A stretch of 54,857 bases of DNA, taken from assembly GCA_905479115.1 (NCBI GenBank), contig CAJQLF010000023.1, positions 1 through 54,857 on the forward strand, written 5' to 3'. The position numbers and the translations under genes were made by a program. Below the pieces are notes generated by a model. That model saw only the letters and a program-made list of their open reading frames with translations. It was not told the origin of the DNA and made no database searches. This DNA is from an uncultured Flavobacteriales bacterium (GTDB lineage Bacteria > Bacteroidota > Bacteroidia > Flavobacteriales_D > Sanyastnellaceae). Of this stretch, positions 9,601 through 15,217 are shown piece after piece (the first letter of the stretch is position 1; each line of letters begins with the position of its first letter).

Positions 9601-12600
9601 CATAGTCATATTGATATGGGAAACCGTCTGTTCCTACAACGGACATATGGATCGCTGAACCGTCTATGTCTACAGCAATCGCGCCGCGATGCGAGGAAGG
9701 ATTCGACGTCAAATCATCGTACGTGATTTCAGCGCCAGAGCCAATGGCCACACCGGTTGCCTCCAAGATCAATGACTGACCAAAAGGCCCTCCAAAGTCT
9801 TTACCCATTTCCACATGGAAATCAGCTGTTACGCCGGTTAAGTCAAACCCAGGGCTGTAAGGAGCATCAACATAGCTGAAGCTCAATTCATCTGAACAAC
9901 TGTCATAGGAATTCGTTGGGAATTCGGCCACACCAGAACCTGGCGTTAAGTCATCAGAGCACTCAACAGTCAAATCTTCCTGAGCTACAGCGACAGGTGC
10001 TTCATTGTCCACCAAGCTAACCAATTGAGTAGCTGTTGCCGAGTTGCCCCAAGCATCTGTTGCGGTAAACATTCGTGTCAACAAGTATCCACAATCGGTA
10101 TCAGTCAACGTTTCTTCAACAGTCACCGTCGTTTCAGCAATACAACCCTCATCAATGGCAGTGGCCATATCGGTAGGCCATGCAGCTCCACAGTTTTGAG
10201 TTACATCAGCAGGCACAGACGTGAACACGGGTGCATCAGCATCTTCACTTGAGTAACCAAATGGCAAGTGCACCTGAATTGGGTTTTGTTGATCTCCTTC
10301 AGGGAACATCTGCACGAACAACTCACCGCTCAAAACACCGTTTGTCGTGAACTGTCCTACAAGAATGCGGTTATCATCTCCAGAAAGACCATTGGTGTAA
10401 GTACCAGCAGTTTCATCCCAAATGACAAACCATCCGTCACCGAAATCACCCTCTAATTCAATGTCACCTCCTGCATTGAAAGAACTCTGCCAATCTGTTG
10501 TTGGCGGCACGATTTGGACACTTGATTCCGTTGGAGACAACATGTTGTCCTCAATACCGATTGTTACCCAGCTATCGTAAGCTAATTCCTCGAAAATCGG
10601 GAAGAACGCAGGGTTGATTCCATTCGGAGTAACGTCACCAAGCGGAGACTGGAAGAAAGGAAGTGTTGAACGGATGAACGTCGGATTAATCACATCACCT
10701 GTAACAGCCGATAAAACGTCTGTCGTATTCGGAGTTTCGATGTACATGCGCTGACGCTTTCCTTCTGGCGTATCACCCATGTCTTCGATAATGATGTTAT
10801 AGCCGACAACTGAAGCGCCGGAAGCACAGCAGTAATCGCAAGAACCATCTTCTTCAGTGTTTGAAGCGTCGTAGTTGCATGCTGACTCATCCGTGCAACC
10901 CGAAACTTCGAATTCATCGCACGTTCCGTCTCCGTCTTCATCGTTTAAGCAGACGTTATCGCAATCGTATGCACTGCTTTCTGGGTACGTGCACGTACCG
11001 TTTTCTTCTGTTGCGGTTTCGTCATAGTTACAAGCTGTAGCATCTGTGCAACCTCCGAGCTCATCTTGATCACAAACTCCATCACCATCTACATCGCTCA
11101 AGCAGTTGCCATCACAATCCAGCCCTGCTTCCGGGAAAATGCACGTAACCAAATCAGTTGGTGCTTCCACGAAGTTACACGCGTTTGGATTTAGACAACC
11201 TTCGATTTCATTTTCATCGCAGACGTAATCACCATCAGCATCGTTCAAGCAATTGCCTTCACAATCGATGTTTTCGCCCCAATATGCAGGACCATCTTGG
11301 CAAGAACCATCATCCCACAAGGCCACTGGATCAAAGTTACATGCTGTCTCATCTGTGCATGCGCAAGCTGGAGATGTGAAAGAGATGTAGATTTCCTCAC
11401 TGGCCAATTGATTGCCTTCTGGGAACACTTGAACATACAAGTCACCACTTAAGAAACCGTTCGTTGTGAACTGACCTATTAATACGCGGTTGTCGTCGCC
11501 TGCAATTCCACTCACAGATCCGGGAGATAAAAACCATCCTCCTCCAGAAGACGTCTCTATTGCAATATCGTTACCCGCCTCAAAATCTGCTTCCCAATTC
11601 TCTCCAGGAGTGGATACAGTTTGAATAGCAGATTCTCCTGCACCCGCATCGGCCATTTCAGTATTACCGATCGTCACAAACGAATCGTAAGCTCCAGCAG
11701 CAAATTCAGGAATAACTCCAAAGGCCGACTGCCATCCGTTCGGCGTGGCGCCTCCACCAGGACCGAGGTATTGATAAAAATCAGTCGTAGTAGCCAAGCT
11801 CATGGGGTATGCAGAATAACCTGTCACAGCAGAAACGGCGTCCGTCGCATTAGCTGTAGTCACATACAAACGATATGTTCGCATTCCAGTGATCCCACCA
11901 ACTGCGTGAAGTTCAACTTCTACGCCGTAAGCATCATTCGTAGATTCGACCGAATCGCAGCAGAAATCACAGCTGCCGTCGTCGTCATTCGCAATCGCAT
12001 CATAGTTACATGCAGCGGAATCCGTGCAACCTGGGAAAAGGCATGAACCGTCGTCTTGCGTTGCAGTTGCCTCGAAGTTGGAAGCAGATCCATCCGTGCA
12101 ACCGCACAACTCACTAGAGAATGAAAACTGAAAACTTTCAGGAGCTCCGGCGCCATTGGCCAAGATCTCAACAAACATTGTTCCGTTCAACTCACCATCA
12201 GTGGTGACCTGAGCAAGCATAATTTTTGTGTCATCACCTGCATATCCATTCGCTGCACCTTCATCAACAGACCATCCGCTACCTGCAGCGGAATTCGTTC
12301 CGTCAATGCTGAGGTTGTTCCCTGCGAGGAAGCTAGCGCCCCAAGTTTCAGAACCGGTTAGAGAAATAGACGACTCTCCTGCACTTGACTGCGCTTCAGA
12401 GTCCAAGCCTATGGTCACGTAGCTATCGTACTCCATTTCTGGAAAGAACGAGAACAGACCAGGATTAATGGCATTCACCGTGATCCCACCAAAGTCGTTC
12501 ATGTAAAAAGAAGTACTCGAAGTCAACTGAACCTCTCCTGAAGCGCCATCCGTGTGCACTGCAGAAACAAAGTCCAAGGAGGAGTTTGTGTGAAGGAAGA

Positions 12601-12814
12601 TTCGGTAGGTTGTAGAACCCGCCAAATCAGCCAATGCTGGCGATGACTCTGTACCGTCAAAGGTTGCGAAGGTTTCAACTTCCAAGTGGAAGCCTGCTGG
12701 GGCGTTCGCATTTGCGTCATAGCCAAAACACGAAGTTTGGGCAAAAAGAGAGCTGGAGAAGCTTGTGATTCCAACAAGCAATCCGAACAAGATGGATAAT
12801 TTCGTCTGCATCAT
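3632..12814 (-). CDS. Giant secreted modular Cys-repeat / Ig-like surface protein
   Basis: This is a ~3060-residue exported protein. The start is ATG 12814 (or the adjacent ATG 12811), which gives a good signal peptide (MMQTKLSILFGLLVGITS, cleavage after SLFAQ); the open frame runs on to 12937 but that extension lies over the candidate promoter. The mature part has, in order: five copies of a ~185-residue module (about residues 41-235, 296-481, 669-851, 1355-1542 and 2173-2355); about 30 Cys-rich repeats of the form GC-x-D-x2-ACNYD-x-n-DDGSC, some carrying a thrombospondin type 3-like insert (DCDGNCLNDEDGDGTCDE); two blocks of Ig-like/HYR-type repeats with the signature RTWTATDACGNS (4 and 7 copies); and a 29-residue EF-hand tail, residues 3032-3060. 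It is very acidic and Cys-rich, consistent with a calcium-stabilised, disulphide-bonded cell-surface or adhesive fibre. No T9SS type A or type B C-terminal domain is visible. The function is inferred only from architecture. Confidence 0.9.
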   Translation of the reverse strand: MMQTKLSILFGLLVGITSFSSSLFAQTSCFGYDANANAPAGFHLEVETFATFDGTESSPALADLAGSTTYRIFLHTNSSLDFVSAVHTDGASGEVQLTSSTSFYMNDFGGITVNAINPGLFSFFPEMEYDSYVTIGLDSEAQSSAGESSISLTGSETWGASFLAGNNLSIDGTNSAAGSGWSVDEGAANGYAGDDTKIMLAQVTTDGELNGTMFVEILANGAGAPESFQFSFSSELCGCTDGSASNFEATATQDDGSCLFPGCTDSAACNYDAIANDDDGSCDFCCDSVESTNDAYGVEVELHAVGGITGMRTYRLYVTTANATDAVSAVTGYSAYPMSLATTTDFYQYLGPGGGATPNGWQSAFGVIPEFAAGAYDSFVTIGNTEMADAGAGESAIQTVSTPGENWEADFEAGNDIAIETSSGGGWFLSPGSVSGIAGDDNRVLIGQFTTNGFLSGDLYVQVFPEGNQLASEEIYISFTSPACACTDETACNFDPVALWDDGSCQDGPAYWGENIDCEGNCLNDADGDYVCDENEIEGCLNPNACNFVEAPTDLVTCIFPEAGLDCDGNCLSDVDGDGVCDQDELGGCTDATACNYDETATEENGTCTYPESSAYDCDNVCLNDEDGDGTCDEFEVSGCTDESACNYDASNTEEDGSCDYCCASGASVVGYNIIIEDMGDTPEGKRQRMYIETPNTTDVLSAVTGDVINPTFIRSTLPFFQSPLGDVTPNGINPAFFPIFEELAYDSWVTIGIEDNMLSPTESSVQIVPPTTDWQSSFNAGGDIELEGDFGDGWFVIWDETAGTYTNGLSGDDNRILVGQFTTNGVLSGELFVQMFPEGDQQNPIQVHLPFGYSSEDADAPVFTSVPADVTQNCGAAWPTDMATAIDEGCIAETTVTVEETLTDTDCGYLLTRMFTATDAWGNSATATQLVSLVDNEAPVAVAQEDLTVECSDDLTPGSGVAEFPTNSYDSCSDELSFSYVDAPYSPGFDLTGVTADFHVEMGKDFGGPFGQSLILEATGVAIGSGAEITYDDLTSNPSSHRGAIAVDIDGSAIHMSVVGTDGFPYQYDYAIVTVSNMSIDDLAGVSVVANGIAPGAEVSTSSSGNGFTVTWTGTATYTEDDAAEFAADNVSSCLAESGLMRTWTVTDGCDNSDTAVQYFTIVDTEGPVFTSTPANLQLSCNDEIPMATVSAEDCGSVSISDPVEETQEGTCGTSYTVFRTWTASDDCGNSSDFTQTIMIVDNEAPVFTSFPADVTYTYGEDMMSDEPTASDDCNEVTIDFSDSQDNSNAETTVITRTWTATDACGNSVSQDQIISVNEVFGCMDDSACNYNGGASYDDGSCDYCSCGSGGEAGFGLELELVTNHDGSNPDLPVGLSTYRVYVTTPTADDFVSSISGSSDVPAYLNTTTSFFQHPFGAISPDNINTLFFAVVPSLMYDSWLTIGLDSQPSGEESAITFVEAPGDNWMAEFNAGNNLNIDSFFGGSWFALITANNGYAGDDQRVLVAQLTTDGELNGQLYVQVFPNGDQSQDTYLTLSFGGNECGCNDEMACNYDASVTYNDGSCFYPVDGGECEVLGCMTSLACNYDADANTDDGSCEFVSCAGCMDESACNYDMDATVPGFCEFPAFAWEDCDGGCADGFDTNGNGICDPLDFGGCTDMESLNYSPFATYDDGSCIASVSGCTNVNACNYDSTATLNDSGSCIYPESIFVDCDGNCSNDTDGDGVCDEFEIPGCTDATAVNFNAFATDDNGTCFYTDVVGCLVPSLPCYDPDATVMPSISLCFDCTGGTGDSPTPLGVITECADEAACNFGAEGECEYASCMGCTVPTACNYDEEAVYFDGSCEYTSCAGCTLASACNFDPEASINDGSCDFSSCTGCTDENASNYDPTATVDNGSCDYAGCMIAAACNYDASATSSDGSCEFESCAGCLSELACNYDDTATLPGACDFSSCVGCTNPAADNYDADATQDDGSCIVTGCIDPLACNYDDAVNNADYDSCTYAEEGLDCDGVCLNDVDPANGVCDEDEIWGCMEEGNCLYDPEATANDPTMCQTSPFCIGCNDATACNFNPNVNPEPNFNDGSCEYETCAGCLDEAACNFDLEATLSDASACEYPAEGFDCAGGCFDDNGDFICDILQGCAEPGACNYEEGIEFPSLDFCDFCSCPNVETSMEGYGIEVEEAVSGIDGAMTYQVFVTTPTSTDVVNAILGNELNPIVLASSSEIYQNASGSALPSPASMFAFFPMLEFDSFVTLGEETPADAMEFPPTSDGNDPAWVTSFENGGNIEITDAVGSGWYMNADVMGQYGVAGDDNRVMVAQLTTPGSIHGQLYVQIFPEGLSAGNTVYVNLSFGSAACGCTDPMACNYEADNVTDDGSCFYAAEGENCGATCLYDYSDPEVIAFEETYTTSCEDADTDIREPVFADNCDDLLDVTMNDVLFEGDCNGSYTIERTWMAVDNVGNSTTAVQTINVVDETGPTFTVPADLSVSCTAAGLDPAETGDVSDADDCSGTVEVTFEDEYSTDGCFANNVVTRTWTAVDDCGNATSQEQIITLVDDNAPYFTNVPAAAALTCGDELPTENATAADACSDVTVTFSDADGDMTCSGLTEVIRTFTAMDACGNSSTAVQVITFVDDEAPTGAATDATVSCSEYDSSAEFGSYETSDNCSGDVTVTWMETSSTEDGQAGCFEVVREYTFTDACGNSSTAMQSITVVDDEAPVLSAIDAEVVLQCGDAIPDAPTATDNCSSVEVTFEDVDNGLSCSGEMSFIRTYTATDACGNSSSVTQSISYDDVIAPTFTAPADVTLECDSDLSDLALTGDVMDAADVCSADIYVAYTDASSTSEGSCLADNVVTRTWTVTDGCGNSASADQIITLEDTTAPVVTYDANVILENVATSELDDFEGVEVMDACSDWTYTSTDTWLGNSLTGYELNRVMVITDACGNSTTIEQSITAVYATGCTYMDAENYDAAAIVDDGSCEYAGCTDMASANYNPIASIDDGSCVTVGCMDPDGYDYDPNANYPGGCDYPDPCPGDINDDGFVNVGDLLEFFQYYGQICDE
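3635..3721 (-). other. C-terminal EF-hand tail of the giant protein
   Basis: The last 29 residues contain one canonical 12-residue calcium loop, DINDDGFVNVGD, followed by LLEFF and flanked by cysteines three residues before the loop and three residues before the end. It resembles half of a type I dockerin (one repeat instead of two). The same tail occurs on the secreted protein encoded at 22468-24261 and on the partial gene at the right edge. Confidence 0.85.
3728..3940 (-). repeat. C-terminal Cys-rich repeats (3 copies)
   Basis: Three consecutive in-frame copies of the Cys-rich repeat (GCTYMDAENYDAAAIVDDGS, GCTDMASANYNPIASIDDGS and a diverged third) lie between the last Ig-like repeat and the EF-hand tail of the giant protein. 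Confidence 0.8.
3940..5580 (-). repeat. Second Ig-like/HYR-type repeat block (7 copies)
   Basis: About seven tandem ~75-85-residue repeats, each running from a DDCS/DNCS-like segment through RTWTATDACGNS to a linker such as VDDEAP. The pattern fits beta-sandwich HYR or Ig-like adhesion domains. Conserved cysteines occur near the start and middle of each copy. The block forms residues ~2412-2958 of the giant protein. Confidence 0.75.
5750..6298 (-). repeat. Unrecognised ~185-residue module, copy 5
   Basis: The fifth copy of the module of unknown function starts at GYGIEVEE and ends just before ACGCTDP. Shared anchors are the STDVVNAILG segment (TDxVSAVTG in other copies), FDSFVTLG, VAGDDNRVMVAQLTT and GQLYVQIFPEG. 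Confidence 0.75.
6310..8185 (-). repeat. Main Cys-rich repeat array (about 19 copies)
   Basis: A long tandem array of the 20-40-residue Cys-rich repeat, each with GC-x3-ACNYD-x-A-x2-DDGSC or a close variant, several separated by SCAGC linkers or by thrombospondin type 3-like DCDG-x-C-x2-D-x-DGDGVCDE inserts. The DNA shows an imperfect ~100-base periodicity that is fully explained by the protein repeat. Confidence 0.85.
8190..8750 (-). repeat. Unrecognised ~185-residue module, copy 4
   Basis: The fourth copy starts at GFGLELELV and ends before ECGCNDEM. Anchors are TADDFVSSISG, YDSWLTIGLDS, GYAGDDQRVLVAQLTTDG and GQLYVQVFPNGDQ. Confidence 0.75.
8855..10240 (-). repeat. First Ig-like/HYR-type repeat block (4 copies)
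   Basis: Four Ig-like repeats with the RTWTATDACGNS-type signature. The second is interrupted by a ~150-residue insertion at about 9420-9880 that has no counterpart in the other ten Ig-like repeats of the protein. Confidence 0.7.
10262..10809 (-). repeat. Unrecognised ~185-residue module, copy 3
   Basis: The third copy runs from VVGYNIIIED to LPFGYSSEDA. Anchors are TTDVLSAVTGD, YDSWVTIGIED, GLSGDDNRILVGQFTTNG and GELFVQMFPEGDQ. It leads directly into the first Ig-like repeat without an intervening Cys-rich repeat. Confidence 0.75.
10820..11370 (-). repeat. Cys-rich repeat array between modules 2 and 3
   Basis: Four Cys-rich repeats (for example GCTDATACNYDETATEENGT) alternate with three thrombospondin type 3-like segments of the form DCDGNCLSDVDGDGVCDQDE, a probable calcium-binding pattern. 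Confidence 0.8.
11372..11929 (-). repeat. Unrecognised ~185-residue module, copy 2
   Basis: The second copy starts at YGVEVELHAVGG and ends before ACACTDET. Anchors are ATDAVSAVTGYS, YDSFVTIGNTE, GIAGDDNRVLIGQFTTNG and GDLYVQVFPEGNQ. Confidence 0.75.
12108..12694 (-). repeat. Unrecognised ~195-residue module, copy 1
   Basis: The first copy begins soon after the signal peptide at FHLEVETFATFDG and ends before LCGCTDG. Anchors are LDFVSAVHTDG, YDSYVTIGLDS, GYAGDDTKIMLAQVTTDG and GTMFVEILANG. It is the most diverged of the five copies. Confidence 0.7.
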
Positions 12815-12831
12815 TCCTAGGTTAAGCAATC

Positions 12832-12863
12832 GAAAATTACGAAATATCTTGCTTAGAAACAAA
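12832..12863 (-). promoter_or_regulatory. Candidate Bacteroidota promoter of the giant gene
   Basis: On the minus strand, TTTG (12860-12863) is followed after exactly 20 bases by TAATTTTC (12832-12839), which differs from the Bacteroidota consensus TAnnTTTG at one position. The spacing fits the -33/-7 arrangement, and transcription would start about 12 bases before the ATG at 12814. A perfect 12-base palindrome lies immediately upstream. Confidence 0.45.
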
Positions 12864-12875
12864 CCCGTCGACGGG
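12864..12875. promoter_or_regulatory. Perfect 12-base palindrome, possible operator
   Basis: CCCGTCGACGGG is a perfect palindrome directly abutting the candidate -33 box of the giant gene, in the 155-base divergent region shared with ffh. Its position fits an operator, but no bound regulator is known. Confidence 0.3.
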
Positions 12876-12949
12876 AAAAATAATTCAATCGGGTAAAACA
12901 GTATGTTCAGCGAAGACATAATCTGCTGTATAATCAAGCGTTCAGGTAT

Positions 12950-12957
12950 TAAGTTTG
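12950..12957 (+). promoter_or_regulatory. Candidate -7 element of ffh
   Basis: TAAGTTTG matches the Bacteroidota -7 consensus TAnnTTTG perfectly and lies 12 bases before the ATG of ffh, implying a very short leader. No TTTG-type -33 box is visible about 20 bases upstream, so support is partial. Confidence 0.3.
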
Positions 12958-12969
12958 CAACAAAAAAAT

Positions 12970-14307
12970 ATGTTCGAAAACCTGCAAGAAAGATTCGAAA
13001 AAGCCTTTCAAACCCTGAAAGGACACGGTCAAATCACGGAAATCAATATTGGAGAAACACTGAAAGAGGTCCGAAAAGCGCTTTTGGATGCCGATGTCGA
13101 TTTCAAGACAGCAAAGGAATTCACACAGCGGGTGAAAGAGAAGGCTCTTGGACAAAAAGTCCTCACTTCCATCAAGCCTGGACAGCTTCTCATAAAAATC
13201 ACCCATCATGAGTTGACGGAGCTCATGGGATCAGCTGCAGCCCCCTTCAAGCCAACTGGTAACCCGTTTACTGTTTTGATGGCAGGGCTTCAAGGCGCCG
13301 GTAAAACAACCCATTCTGGAAAAATCGCTCAGCTCCTCAAGGATAAGCATGGAAAGAAGCCGCTCCTCGTAGCTTGCGATGTGCATCGCCCAGCTGCCGT
13401 CGACCAATTGATGGTTCTTGGTGATTCCATTGGCGTAGAAGTTTATGCGGAGCCAGGCAGTAAAGATGCCGTCCACATTGCACAGAACGCCATAGCCCAC
13501 GCTAAATCCAATGGTCACAATGCGGTCATCGTCGATACCGCAGGTCGATTGGCCATTGATGAGGCGATGATGACCGAAATTCAGTCAATACGTTCGGCTG
13601 TCAAGCCTGAAGAAATTCTCTTCACGGTGGATGCCATGACCGGTCAAGACGCTGTCCGAACTGCCAAAGCATTCAATGACGCACTGGATTTCACAGGAGT
13701 CGTTTTAACAAAACTCGACGGTGATACCCGAGGTGGTGCAGCATTGGCCATTCATTCAGTCGTAGGTAAACCAATCAAGTTCGTCGGTGTCGGCGAGAAA
13801 ATGGATGCCTTGGACACGTTCCATCCGAATCGAATGGCGGATCGAATATTGGGTATGGGCGACGTGGTCTCTTTGGTTGAGCGGGCACAAGACGTCATCA
13901 GTGAAAAAGAGGCCGCAGCTCTTGAAGCCAAGATTCGCAAGAACAAATTCGACCTCGAAGACTTTTTAAACCAAATCCAGCAGCTCAAGAAAATGGGCAA
14001 CATCAAAGATTTGATGAGCATGATTCCCGGAATGTCGAAAGCGCTCAAGGGAATTGAATTGGATGATGATTCTTTCAAACAGGTCGAGTGCATTATCCAA
14101 TCCATGACCCCCGTCGAGCGTTCGAAGCCGGAAATTCTTGATTCCCGGAGAAAAGAACGCGTGGCGAAAGGATCTGGAACGGACATTGCACAAGTCAATC
14201 GACTGCTGAAGCAATTTCAAGACATGAAAAAGATGATGCAAGTCATGACCAAAGGGAAAGGAGGCAAACGAAGCCGTATGGCAGGACTATCAGCCCTGGG
14301 ACGCTGA
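12970..14307 (+). CDS. ffh: Signal recognition particle GTPase Ffh (SRP54)
   Basis: Ffh binds 4.5S RNA and signal sequences of nascent membrane proteins and docks with FtsY at the membrane. The 445 residues show the N-domain helices, then the G domain with P-loop GLQGAGKTT (about 106-114), DTAGR (about 185-190) and TKLDGD, and a C-terminal Met-rich M domain (MGNIKDLMSMIPGM, MKKMMQVMTKGKGGKRSRM). The ATG at 12970 is chosen; an in-frame TTG five codons upstream overlaps the candidate -7 element. It is transcribed divergently from the giant gene, and folD follows 34 bases downstream. Confidence 0.97.
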   Translation: MFENLQERFEKAFQTLKGHGQITEINIGETLKEVRKALLDADVDFKTAKEFTQRVKEKALGQKVLTSIKPGQLLIKITHHELTELMGSAAAPFKPTGNPFTVLMAGLQGAGKTTHSGKIAQLLKDKHGKKPLLVACDVHRPAAVDQLMVLGDSIGVEVYAEPGSKDAVHIAQNAIAHAKSNGHNAVIVDTAGRLAIDEAMMTEIQSIRSAVKPEEILFTVDAMTGQDAVRTAKAFNDALDFTGVVLTKLDGDTRGGAALAIHSVVGKPIKFVGVGEKMDALDTFHPNRMADRILGMGDVVSLVERAQDVISEKEAAALEAKIRKNKFDLEDFLNQIQQLKKMGNIKDLMSMIPGMSKALKGIELDDDSFKQVECIIQSMTPVERSKPEILDSRRKERVAKGSGTDIAQVNRLLKQFQDMKKMMQVMTKGKGGKRSRMAGLSALGR

Positions 14308-14341
14308 GTTTGCTAGAGGCTAAATCTATGAACGACTCACC

Positions 14342-15217
14342 ATGACACTAATCGACGGAAAAAGCACATCACTCCAGATTCAAGATGAGATTAAGTCACT
14401 TGTTGAGGTGAGAACTAAACGAGGGCAGAAAAAACCCCACCTCGCTGCGATCATCGTCGGCGATAATCCAGCAAGCCGCGCATATGTTGGACACAAAATT
14501 AAAGCGTGTGAACGTGTGGGCTTTGAGAGCACATTGATTGAGCTGTCTGAAAGTGTCCGAGAAGAACAGCTTTTAAGCGAAGTCGAAGCGTTAAACAACA
14601 ACGACTCGATCGATGGATTCATCGTGCAGTTACCCCTGCCCGACCACATAGATGATCAAAAGGTCCTCGAAGCAGTTCGGCCTGAGAAAGACGTAGACGG
14701 TTTTCACCCCGTCAATGCAGGGAATTTAAGTTTAGGTTTACCGGGATTTCAGCCTGCCACTCCTGCTGGCATTATGGAACTTCTCAAGCGATACAAGATC
14801 GAAACCAGTGGAAAGCACGCCGTCATCATCGGCCGATCAGCCATCGTAGGAACTCCCATGACACTGCTGCTCAGTCGAAATGCGAACCCCGGAAACTGCA
14901 CGGTCACCCTTTGCCACTCACGAACTCAAAATCTGGAGGAAATCACGCGGTCTGCTGACATTTTAATTGCCGCTATCGGAAAGCCGCACTTCGTCACAAA
15001 AAGCATGATTAAGCCAGGAGCGGTCATCATTGACGTTGGAATCAACCGAATCCCAGATGCATCCCGTAAATCAGGAAACCGTCTGACCGGAGATGTGGAC
15101 TTCGAAGGTGCTGCGGAAGTTGCGGGAAGCATAACACCTGTGCCTGGAGGTGTGGGGCCCATGACGATCGCCATGTTGTTGAGAAACACCTTGCAGGCTG
15201 CAGATCAACGGGCATGA
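14342..15217 (+). CDS. folD: Methylenetetrahydrofolate dehydrogenase/cyclohydrolase
   Basis: FolD interconverts 5,10-methylene-, 5,10-methenyl- and 10-formyl-tetrahydrofolate in the cytoplasm, supplying one-carbon units. Its 291 residues are full length. The active-site segment ASRAYVGHKIKACERVGF contains the conserved Tyr48 and Lys52; VQLPLP, the NADP-binding GRSAIVGTPM, and the signature TPVPGGVGPMTIAMLL near the C-terminus are all present. The stop overlaps the ATG of ribD by 4 bases, so the two are translationally coupled. Confidence 0.97.
   Translation: MTLIDGKSTSLQIQDEIKSLVEVRTKRGQKKPHLAAIIVGDNPASRAYVGHKIKACERVGFESTLIELSESVREEQLLSEVEALNNNDSIDGFIVQLPLPDHIDDQKVLEAVRPEKDVDGFHPVNAGNLSLGLPGFQPATPAGIMELLKRYKIETSGKHAVIIGRSAIVGTPMTLLLSRNANPGNCTVTLCHSRTQNLEEITRSADILIAAIGKPHFVTKSMIKPGAVIIDVGINRIPDASRKSGNRLTGDVDFEGAAEVAGSITPVPGGVGPMTIAMLLRNTLQAADQRA

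Noticed and set aside
12815-12937. Extension of the giant protein by 41 residues upstream of ATG 12814
   Set aside because: The extension covers the candidate promoter and would bury the signal peptide behind a second hydrophobic stretch; the ATG pair at 12814/12811 gives a normal signal peptide at the N-terminus.
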